Positions 37,801 through 49,800 of a stretch of DNA of 64,000 nucleotides are shown here, piece after piece; position 1 is the first letter of the stretch; the number at the start of each line of letters is the position of its first letter. The DNA comes from Apus apus. Taxonomy: Eukaryota > Chordata > Aves > Apodiformes > Apodidae. Below the pieces are notes generated by a model. The model was not told the origin of the DNA and did no database searches. It worked only from the letters and a program-made list of their open reading frames with translations. Position numbers and translations under genes: made by a program. Location of the stretch: the NCBI RefSeq assembly GCF_020740795.1, contig NC_067299.1:7982001-8046000 (forward strand), written 5' to 3'.

Positions 37801-40800
37801 GTTCAAACAATTTGCTTTAGCTCCATTTCCAGAACATGTGATTGTTAACAGTGATTAATTCACTGAAGCTTTAGTTACTGAAAAGCAAGCATTCATTCTC
37901 AGAGCTCTAGCTTAGACTGAAAGCAGACATTAGAACTAGAGGACAAACACTAGTATTAAGTATAAAAAGCAGCCTGCTGCAATCTTTCTAGTGCTTTAGA
38001 GGGCTGCAGCCATCACAACACTGACCTATGCCTAGAAGGTCTCCTACTCCTGCTGCTGAAGTTTCATTCACCAGGTCAGACACCAGCATTACCCTGTTAG
38101 ATATGCAGGAGATTAAAGGAACAAGTCGGGAGCTGCATTTTGACTCACAAAACAAACTACTTCCAGGAGTCCAAAAGAGCCTGTTGTTAAAACTAAACTT
38201 ATGCTTTTGATTTGTAGCACTACAATACCTGTGAGGGCCAGTCACAGGTAAGGTTTCTGTGATGCTTGGCTTTCTGGAACAGAGCTGCTGGCAGGCAACC
38301 AGCCACATGGGGCATCCACTGCAGACTTTTACCAGACTTTGGTCGAGATGCTGCTGCTCCAAAGCCTTCAGAGCACTGTGGCTGTGGCCATCAGGTCCTA
38401 TTGTGCTCCAGGTCTCCCAAGATGCATTTTCCACTTTAAGGTGGAGAACAGCTCAAGCTAATCATGTAGTTGTACTCAAACTCCTCTCAGCTAACTCTGC
38501 TACTATTAACCAGAGCTTTGAAGATCTTCAGATTAGCAAAGAAACACCTCCACCTGCTCCTCATCTTCTTCCAGCCAGTTTTAACTCCCCTAAACCTGTT
38601 GTCCACTAACAAGGACCCTTGCTGTTAACCATAATCATAAGAATATGCTGCATTCAACCCAAATCTAGAAAAAGGCTTCCTCTTTACTTGCAACTAGGCT
38701 GCCATACTTGATTCAACTATCTGTCAGAAAGACATTCTGTTGCCAAATCAGAATATTCTCAGTGTCCCCCTGCATTTCTTCCTTTTGCAGTCATCACTCT
38801 CCTATCATGTAGTGTAAGCTTAGCTCACCAGCTAGCAGGCTAGCTTTCAGATACCAAATAAGAGTTTGTTTTCAAGTGTAAAAATAAAAAAGAACAACAA
38901 ACAACTAAAAAGGACAAAGTTCATCCTTAAATTTTCTAACTGAAGTGTCAGCTGTAAAGTGACACAGGAATAGACTTTAGAATATATACTGCACACTGGA
39001 AACAACTCTAAGTTAACAAGGCTTCATATCTTATTTACTTACCTCTTTGGATGGCTTTATGTAATAGACTCCAGCCTCTCTTGTCTGCTCTGTCTACATC
39101 AGCCTTGTGGTTGACCAGTGTAGTTGCAATTCCCTCCAATCTTTGAGCAAGGGCTAGATCCAAAGCAAGATCTCCATTGTGATCCAATTCATTGAGTTTT
39201 CCAGGAAGCTACAACACAAATTCAGGCAACTGACCTTAGGCAGAGGTATGATCACCAGCACAACACAACAGTTAAGAGCCCATTCCAACTATCACCATGT
39301 TAGACCTTCAGCTCTAATGCAAATGTTACTGTTGGCTTTAGGTAAGTGCACCTCACACAGGAAAGCAACCAGAAGACAAGCAAGCCTACCCAGAGAGCAG
39401 ATCAATGAGATAACAGAAGGGTGGTTTTTTAGTATTTGCAAGCCTTGTTTAACTCCCAGGAAGCAAGACAGTGCACTCCTAAAAGATGCTGCCTATACAG
39501 GCATATTCAACATAGTACCAGGAAGAATTATTCAATCATTCCTTTAAGATATTTCAAATCCCAACTGGATTAGTATCTAAGAGTGCCAAGTAGTGCTAGA
39601 GTCCCAGCTTCCAATTAGGCATCTTCAAGGACTAATTGAGTAATTCTTAATAATTAATACTTGAATAATTCTTCCTTGCCCCTTGTTGGAGGATAACTTA
39701 TTTGCTAGTTGTTTAGAGTGTTCATCTGAACAAATACCTGTTACTTCAAGCATTCCATGAAAAAGGAAAGGCTTTTGTTCAAAGAAATGATGCTGAACTG
39801 CCACAAAGCAGCAAAGCTGACTATATAATTTTCAGCTTCCAACACACAGAGCAATATGAGATACTGGATTTTATTAGATACGACGTGTTATGTTTAAGAT
39901 GTTTCCAGAAGTAATCCATAACACTTTTAGTTCTGGCTTTCTGGAGCCTTTACTGCTAGATCTCCATTCCATACACAGAAGTAGCTATGGCAATGATAAA
40001 CATGCAAATAAGAATTAGCAACAAAAATCAGTCACAAGGTTCAGTCTGGTAGTTAGAAACTAGTTAGTTGAAACACCACATTCTAGAAGAGAGATCAAGT
40101 CAGTCTCACTATACCTGTGAATCCATTTCTATGAGATACAAAAAGACCACATCTTCTCTCTCAACTTTAATAGCCTTATGCAAAGGATATTCTGTCTTTG
40201 ATTTGAACATCTTATACAACAACTGAGCACTCATGCTACTGAAGTCCTCTTTACGCAAGTCATCCTAGAAGCAACACAAAAGAGAAGGGTAAGCAAAAGT
40301 GCCACTTAATTTATAAACAAGGCATTGAACAACATCATTATGAAGTTCACAGAACAAGTGCAGTTAAAAGCTCCATTTTGATAACATTACAACAAGCAAA
40401 AACAATCCAAGACAGCCTTTTAAGACTAGAAACACTCTTTTTAGATCTTACATTTTAGCCTAAAGATCAGTCAGTGAAATTTCTGTTTCCTTTTGTCCAT
40501 AGACATGGAAAAGTAGCATTTTACCAGACATTAAATCCAGATAGAGAATCAGAGATGTAAATCAGATTAGAGGTTTCTGACACAAAGACCTCCAACTACT
40601 GAAGACTGACAACTCCACAGAACTTTGAAAAACTCCAAATAAAAGTAAACAAACTTAGAAGCATAAAGACCTTATTTTTTAATTCATTTTTATTTGACTA
40701 AAAAGGAACAACTGCATTTCCAGATCAAGTGTCAGAAGGAGCCAGATGCAGAAGTTAAGGCAGGTTCAGATACAAGAACCTGTTTTTATATATTTATAGA

Positions 40801-43800
40801 TCACAGCACTCCCCTCTGCTTTGGCCTTAGCCAAAAAAGTATCCACATCTGGATGATGCATTTTATATTTAGAATAACCTAAATTCTCCTGTACCAGTCT
40901 GCTGTTGACAAGTTTCATTTTCAAGGCTAATCCATTACACAGTTAATACAACTTTCCTCAAAATAATAGATCAGAGCAAATAAAACTTCCAAGTTGGCTG
41001 CAACACTCCTTGCCACTCCCTCCATTACAGAAGATAAATTCTCCCCTGGATTATTTTTAGAAGTAAAAGCAGGCCTGGGATTTGTGATCTCTATAGACAG
41101 AGACCAACTATGGATGAGCTTCTAAACATTTCAGAGTCCAGATCTGATAAACAACCCTCTTGCTTATTAGAATACAGTCCCTTTGGTTTGGATTAAGTTT
41201 AGGAAAGTAAGATGATTTTTAGTGAAGTATTTCCAATGAACAAAACATCCTCCTGAGGTCAGTCAGCAAGTTAAACAAAATTCTGCTGATTAAGTTCTTA
41301 TACTCTGCATTTTTCCTCAATTCCTTCTGACAGTACTTACCCAGTGACTAGCAATTATCTCAGCACAGTAATTGAGCAGAGTGCTAGCATTCAGCTCCTC
41401 AGCAGTCTGGTAGAAGCGAATGCAGTTCCTGACATTAACTAGTGACATAACTCCTTTTTCACATCTGTCAAAATAAGAAAGTCAGTGATCAGAAAGCAGC
41501 TTTACTGTAAGCATTCCCATGCTGTAGCAGTATGCCCCTTCCTCCATGTCAGCAGAATAAGCTTGGCCTTACTTTACTATAAGCTAAGCAGCATCTACAC
41601 ACTCTAATCAGAATCCCTGCAAGACATTTCTCATAAGGGCAGACTCCTCTTAGGCCCCATCTAAGCTAAGGTCCCATGAGAACACCACACACTGCAGGAG
41701 CCTGCAAATGAAGACAGACACCCTAAGCTTTCCCAAAGGACCAAGCTGCAGTTTGTTCACTGGTATGAAGCAGGGAAGATGATGTCTATCTTCACAAGCA
41801 CTACAGTGATTACAAGTAGCTTTTGTGCCAAAGCTAGAAAAAGCCCAAATACAGTTTATTGTTTAATGAATGTCAATGTTTAATGTTAAATACTGTTTCA
41901 TGAAGAGAAAGAATAACCTTAACAATAGGTCCCTCTCATTTTTAGAGGTGTGAAGCCACTAGTTTCAGTTTATAGGAAGAAAATCCTCAAAACGAAGATG
42001 AAGTTAAACATGCCAGTGATCCCCAAGTAGATATTAAAACCAAAAAATGGAAATACTTATCTCCAGGTACAGATACCCAGCAAGAAATCTAACAATTACT
42101 AGCAGCATACTGTACATGGATTTGTCACTAGACTACCATGACCAGACAGCAGCTGAGGAATGTTTAGGAAGTACAACATAAAGACAGTTTTAGGCTGGCA
42201 CAAAGCTTGAAGGCAGTATTAGCATTGGCCTTATAGAAGTCACCTTCTTCAATCAGAAGAACTGACTGCAATTTATTTGGCTTCATGTTGGGTCACACTT
42301 AAATCACAGATTGAATGCCAGGTGCTGCCACCCCAGACACCCCTTGGGCAAAAGATTACTGCCTCAAAGGGTACTTCATCTTTGACTAAATTCAAGGCTT
42401 CAAAGTTGTAAAAAACTTGAAGAGGTTTCAATTTGTACATTTAAGTTCTCAGCAACTCTAAATGGTTATTACACATTCAAGTTAACAACCCAGCTCCTAC
42501 TAGAGTGGTGTAACCATAATCTCCTCAAAATGGCAAAGCATTGTACTGTTACATTAACCTTCTTCATAAACAATAACCAAGATGCACAGAACAGCTATTT
42601 CAGTTGAAAATTTTTCCCCTGTGGTATTTTAATACCACAAGCTACTTGCCATTTACTCTTCCTAGCATTCTCTTTAACAACTCTGTTCTTGCAGCTCCCC
42701 AGAGCTTATTACTAATACACTGATCTCTTCCTCCTCTTAATACCAAATTAGGGTCAGTAGTTTGACTAGGAAAGGAACTGGAAAGCAAACAAAAAAGCTA
42801 TGAGAAAAACTGCTGCAGTAACTGTAGCACAAGGCTTTGTTTCCTCTGATCAACTGAATGTCATGCTGTATTACTGAAAACATCAAGGCTTTGACAAAGC
42901 AACATTTTATCCAACTGCCAACAGCTCTCATCTTATTTCTATTCAAGCAAAGTTGAAGAGTTCAAGAAGATTTGTCACGACTCACCTTTCCCTAAGCAGC
43001 TGGAGCTGAAATTTATTAGCTAGTTTCATAAGCTCTGTCAAGAAGATATCATCTTCTCTTAGCTCAAGTTCATCTGTGTAGATCCACTGCAGCATTGCCA
43101 TGGTTACCTCTGGGTCAGCATCTGGTACAGGGAGCAACAGGGATTAATAAAATACCCAAAGAACAATTGCCTATTCAAGTAGTTGCTACTCCTTTGATTT
43201 TTCAGCCACAGCTACCATGAAAAAAAGGAACCTTGTGGAAACTGTGCTGCTTTAGAGCAATAAAAACATCAAAAAAGAGACAAAACTGACCAGAAGTTGA
43301 AATTAGTAACAAGAGTGGCAGCAAGAAGGAAAAAATTTTCCATTGGAACATTGCGCAGAATTCAGGGAGCTCTGTAACATCTCCTACCTGCTACTCAAGT
43401 ATTACATCTTTAGGGGTCAGTGATTCCCCTTTGAAGTCTTTGGTCCTTCACATGGCTAAATCCACACCTGCATTTGACAAGCACAATCCCTTTTCCTATT
43501 TAAAAATCCTCCCTCTTTTATATTTTAGCCACATGCTACAGACTGCTGCATCCCAGCAAAGGTACTGACATCTTGGTCATCACTACAAAGTACTTACAAC
43601 TTTTTACTGAAATGTTTCTAGGAAAGGTGCAAAAGAGCCAGTTTAAGAAGCTCGTTAGATTTCAGGTGCTTTCAACACTGATCACAAGCCTGATGTTTTT
43701 ATAGAGCAAGAAAACTAGAAAGCTACCCCACAGGACACAAGATACACAAGCCCTGAGTCCAGAGACCTTTCTCACCTAGTCAGAAGCACAGTGACAATCC

Positions 43801-46800
43801 TCCTTACAGGCATGTAGATGACAAGTACCCCACAAAATAAGATCAGACCAATTACAACAAAAAACCACCATTAATTTAGAACAATAACATGAAGCCCTGA
43901 AGCTGTTTTGTTTTTAAAACAAAATCATACACGTTTAAGACACTGAAATCCCCATCCTAAAACATCTCCTTTACTTGGAGGGTTGCCCCAAGTTATTTGC
44001 AGAGTACTAGACAGTTCTTGATATGGCATGTGGGCTGCCTCCTGAGAAACAGCAGGTTTTGGTGAGGCAAATATCTTTTGCAGAACTTGAAGCAATCAGA
44101 AAACCTATTTGAGCTGCTATATTATAGCTGCCATGGCAGATACAAGGGTGCATTTTCTCCCTCCCAACAAGAGGGCCTGTGTTCATCTCATTCTACTCTT
44201 CTTAAAGAGTAGAAAATTCTGCAGGTGACATGAACTTTAAAAATACTGCACTTCAAATGCTGCCTCTATTTTGAAGTTAGGATTCAGACAGTCTTAGCTT
44301 ATAAGTCCTTAAGAGAACCTCTTAAGAAAACCATGACAGTTTTTAGGGAACAGCTTGCTGCTTGCTACAAATTTCATAACCTAACAATTGTGCTATTTAT
44401 CAAATTTAAAGTTCAATTTTACAGTTGAAAGTATCGTTTACCAGCACTTATTAAGCATAATTCTATAACAGAAAGTGTTTGCATTGTTAAACATGCAAGA
44501 CTGCAGCTACACCTGAGATTGTCAGGCCAGCTTTAACGTGGAGCTAGAAATGCCATGGATTGCCACTTGAAACAAAACTACTATTAACAGAAGAGCTTTT
44601 TGGTAATAATCTTCTGTTAGCATAGCACTCAAGAACTCCCTGGCATATGTCTTCTTGTGACTGCAGAAAGATCCATACATTCTTTTGCAAGAGACCCTGT
44701 GATGTCTCAAACTAGCTGTGACTTGCTTCTTCCCAGCTTGTCTGCATTTAGGATTCACCATAAGATGAAGTGCAGAAAGTGAAGCCAATGCCTAATATTC
44801 AAGCCAGCTAGCAAACCTGCTTAACTTCATGCCTCTTTTTTATTGCTCACAAATGAATTAAGTAATTTTCTATACTTTTAAGTACAGAAGGAAAGCCTGT
44901 CAAGAGGGTCAATCTGCAGAAACACTGCCCAGTGTAAGTACAGGCAAGAAACAGCTACAGCAGCACAAAACCCTGTCTTGGAGAGGACTGTCTGCCTTCC
45001 TAGGTAGCAAAGTGCCAAAGCAAATAATATTTTAATAACACATCAGTATTTGTACTCATTTCCCACACAATGTTAACAAGAAGGTATTTCCATGAGACAC
45101 TTCAGAGAAATTATGCACACTACCTCAAAAAGCCCTGTCCTTAGAAAGGAAGAAGTCAAGCTCCTCCACATAGATTTGTTTTAGTTGACTCTAGAAAAGA
45201 CAAACAGGCCACCACTCTCAACCCCTGTTCATTAAAGAGAAAGAAGGCAGGTTACTGGTTTCACTGGCACCAGCACCAAGCTCACAAGCCAACTACCACG
45301 TTTTAGGGACCGAGTTCCACAATTAATGGATTAAGCACCACCTTTTGGGGCCAGCAGTAGTCTGAAAGGTACATAAGGAACCTTTTCCCAACAGGCCTTT
45401 CCATCAGTCATCCTAAAAATCTAAAGCATCATCCTGGGATGGCAATGACTGACCTGACAGATCCAGCTCCTCTGCTGAGGCGAGGTTGGCAAGACTCCAA
45501 GTGTCACTGCGTGCCGCCAAGACGAATTTGTGAGCACTGATGTGTTTGTCCCCAACTTTTATCTTCAGATCACTGAGAAGAGTTGAAAAAATAAACCAAC
45601 AAACCAGGTACATACATCATGCGGGCTTCCCCTGTGCTTAGTTATGGGTGGATTCAGCATCTCCACAGTACCTACGTCCTCATATCCACATTTGGAGAAA
45701 TCAAGATACATGGAATTGGTTAAGTAGGGTATGTTGCCAGATGACACAACTCCTGTTTTTCTAGGGAAATGCAACAAGGCATTAATTTTTGAAGAGGCTG
45801 GTTGCAGGGGCTTTTTTTTAACCAATTCAGAATAAATTGCGTGGGAACTATTGTAGGAGACAGGAAAATCCAACAATGAGGTTAAACACTTATGTTGCTG
45901 TGTCCCCACTAATACCATCAGCTGAGCACCAATGGTTTCAGGCAAGACCAGCAAGAGAACAAATCATGTTTGACACTAGTCTGAATGCAAGGCAGGCTCC
46001 AAGAATCCCCAGTTCCAGGAGACCAGCTGTCAAGAACACTTAGACTCCATTCTGACCTCTTTAACCAGGTTATCCTTTGTAGTTAGAAAGTACCTGCCCC
46101 GTTATTTTAAGATCCCATAGCTTGTAAGTGTTCTGACTGTGTAGGTGTATTTTCCCAGACCATTTTCTACATCAAAGCACTGCTAGAAAGTAAAGTGCAA
46201 AATACAGAGATGTACTTAACAAAACTTGCTTTAGAACTTGATTCCTTTCTGGTTTGCTTTTTTTTTTTTTAATTGACTACTTTTTAGCCTTTAAAATTCA
46301 AAAGCTGAACAGAATTTAAGTGACCCAGCTCTTCTGACATATGCTACCTGACACATCTTTTACTCAGCTTGCTTTAGTAAGTTCTTGTCAGGCACAGAAC
46401 CTTTTCTCAGGGAGGCTCATGAAGGTATTTTCTCCTTACATGACTGAACTCCTTTACTATGTGGGTACTGCTTTCATTAACAGCAAATAAATTGAAAAGT
46501 ATCAATGTAGGCTCAGAACTAAACCTGTTCAGTGATCTGGAGCATTGAAGGTGATCCTTGATGTGCCTATGGATAAGAAACATTAAATCTTTTAGAACTC
46601 AACACTAGTGGGGCTGCCTCTTGAATTCTGTGTTCAGTTCTGGGCTCCTAATGACAAGAAGGGGATTGAGGGGCTGGAGTGTGTCCAGAGAAGGGCAACA
46701 GAGCTGGGGAAGGGTCTGGAGCACAAGTCTTACAAGAAGTGGCTGAGGGACCTGAGGATGCTCAGCCTGGAGAAAAGGAGGCTGGGGGGAGACCTTCTGG

Positions 46801-49800
46801 TTCTGCAACTGCCTGAGAGGAGGTTGGACCCAGAGGTGGGGGGGGGGTTGTCAGTCTCCTCTCCCAAGGAACTAGTGATAGAACCAGAGGAAACAGACTG
46901 AAGTTGTGCCAGGGGAGGTTCAGATTGGATATTAGGGACAATTTATTCCCTGAAAGGGCTGTCAGTCTCAGAGATGAACTTACACTTAGAGCCCTTGATT
47001 CAAGAACTAGATGCCATCTGGTACCTGATCTTAGCATGCTGTTCCAACTGCTACTGAAGACCCCATTCATACCAAGCAGTAAAGAAAGGCCAGTACCTAC
47101 TGCAGTCAAAGTCAAAGGTTCCTGTAATGCCCCATTCCCCACAGAAGGATTTCTTACCTGTACTGCTCCTGCTGATAGAGCTCAGCTACAATAGCAAGAA
47201 GTCGACTGATGAAGGTGTCACTGGCACTGTCTTGGTTGGCCTGGGCAGCCAGAAGATTGCATCTCCTTTCTGTTTCTGCTAGTTTCTTCTGCAGCTTTAC
47301 ATACTCCTGGCGGAGAAGCATCAGGTGCTTTTCCAGCTTGGCCACCTCCTCTGCAGGGGCACACAAAAGTTACTACAAGGCTGAAACAACCAGGGTTTTT
47401 TTGCATCTGAGGTTAACTTAGCCCTACAAGCACTTTTTTTACCCATCTAGTGTAATTATGGAACACTCCATTAAGAGTCTCCTCTTCCAGTTCTTGAGCA
47501 TCTCACCCCTCATATTAAATCTTCTACATCAATCCTAGCCATAAACACATAAAAAATCATCAGACACAGTGACAGAAGCCACTTACTAAGAAATTCTTTA
47601 ATCTTATGCAGTCAGAAATGCCACAAACTTTCTAAAGTCATGACTGGGAACTCTGGTGGGGTAGAGGACTAATTCTTTAGTTCTTAACCATTCATTCAGT
47701 TCAGTTTAGCTGCTGTTCGACTTATCATCACTAACTGCACAAACTACACGTGGTTACCAATCATTGTGCTTAATTGCTGATTTCCCCACACCATCCAGTT
47801 GATTTTCCAAATCAGGTACAACTCCAAAACCAATCCTCAAATGAGAGGTGGCAGGGAGGAGAAATTTGGAGGCTAACCAATTATTTGAAATGGGAAAGCT
47901 CCCAGAGGATTACTCCCTACCAGCCAGGAATTCGTTGTTCACTAGTTTTTCTCAAATATTTACTAAACAGAAGTCACTACTACAAACAATGAGAAACTGA
48001 GCTCCATTGACCAGTGTTTTCTTCTTCCTTCTGTAGCAAAGTTCAACAGCATAGCTGACCTTAGCCTTGCTCCAACACAGGTCCCCAGGGCAGAGCATCC
48101 TTCTCTAGCTCAGTTACAGACAGAACACTTCATTTATTTAGTCTATCCTCCACGGGCTACTGCAGCAAATACTCCCTCGCAGACCTTTTAACTTAACAAT
48201 CACCATAATGGATAAACAGAAGGTAATTTACCTCATTTTACTCTTCAGTTAATACTAATTAACCAGTTTTGGCAGTGTACTTCCTTCAAAAACCATTTAT
48301 TTAGCTTCATCTTTCAGAAGTTAGTAGATAGCTCCTTTGGAATGCTTTCCTTATTCTATTGAAATACACTACAACTTCAGAACTGTGCTACCTATACAAC
48401 ATCAACCCTCAAAGAGGGTTTGAAATTCTGGTCTGGTCTCTAAAGATTAATGCAGTTTCAGTGTTCCCTGAACTAGAAGGACACATCTCCTGAGCATCAG
48501 CTCCTTCCTGATTCAGAAGGAAGATGTCAAGGGTGACACAAAACAAGCTCTACTGTTAACTGCAGGAAGAGCAAAAGTCTGAGAGGAGCCAGAAGTGATT
48601 GCTGAAAGACACTTCTAGAGAACTGCACCAAAAAATGGTGTATAAACAACACCACTGCTCATACAGTGAGACTTCTAGGTGCTACACAAATTCAAATGTT
48701 AGGAACCAGAAGTTGCCTGCTGAACCTCACAGTATATGTTATCTTTAAGAAACACTGCATCTTCCAGCCAAGCAAGGAGAGCATAAAGGTGGGAATAAAG
48801 AATCACTACCAGAAGGTAACATCTCAGACACTCTCACTTTACCAAAGGCAGCTCATTGGCTCCAAATTACTCTGAAGTCAGTAAGACACAATGCAGAACT
48901 ACCTTAAACCCTCCAAAAACCAGTTACTTAAGCTTTACACACAACCAACAACCATGTCTGGGACTGCTGCTTTCAGGGCAATCCAAGACAAGAACTACCG
49001 GCACTGGAAGTACCTCAAAGAACTAAAGCTTTGAGAAATCCTCCTTTCAGACTGACAGCACAACCCTCTGTAACCTCAGTGAGAGGCACTTGCTTGCTGT
49101 AAGAGTTACAAGAGCTATAACACATGCACACCAGCCATGTACTATCTACTGCCCACTCCCAGAAAACATTTGATCTTACAGCATCTTTCAGGTGCACATT
49201 CAAGACAGTCCTCAGTGTCCAGTTAACCAACATTCCCTGCCAAGGAGCAAAACCTCAGGTTTTCCCTGTATATTGTTTGTTTAGAGTTAGTAAGAGAGTC
49301 ACTTAAAATAAGAGTTGCTTTAAAAGCAGAACCTGCTCAGTCCTGGGTAGAAGCACCACCTCTTGCTGAACAAGTAGCACTACAACTCCAGGTTTACTAT
49401 TTACAGTCCTGAATTTTGGAAGGTGGGAGAAGTACCAGCCCTTTTTAAAAGTCCATGTAAAATGACCACTGTATCTTCAAGCTGGAACTCCTTTTGCCAG
49501 AGCATGTATTATTGCCAGTCCACATTATGTATGTCTCCCAGGTATAATGTACAACTACTGCAGGTGTGCACACATCTAATGAAGATACTTGTATGAAGGG
49601 ACTGAAGAGACAGCTTTACTGGAAGATACCAGTAAGTCTGACCTCTTATCTGCTCCCTCCCTGGAGGTGTTCAAGGCCAAGCTAGTTGAGGCTTTGTGCA
49701 CTCTGGTCTAGTGGGAGGTGTCCCTGCTCATGCAGGGAGGTTGGAACTGAATGATCCTTAAGGCCCCTTCCAACCCAAACCATTCTGTGATTCTATAAAC

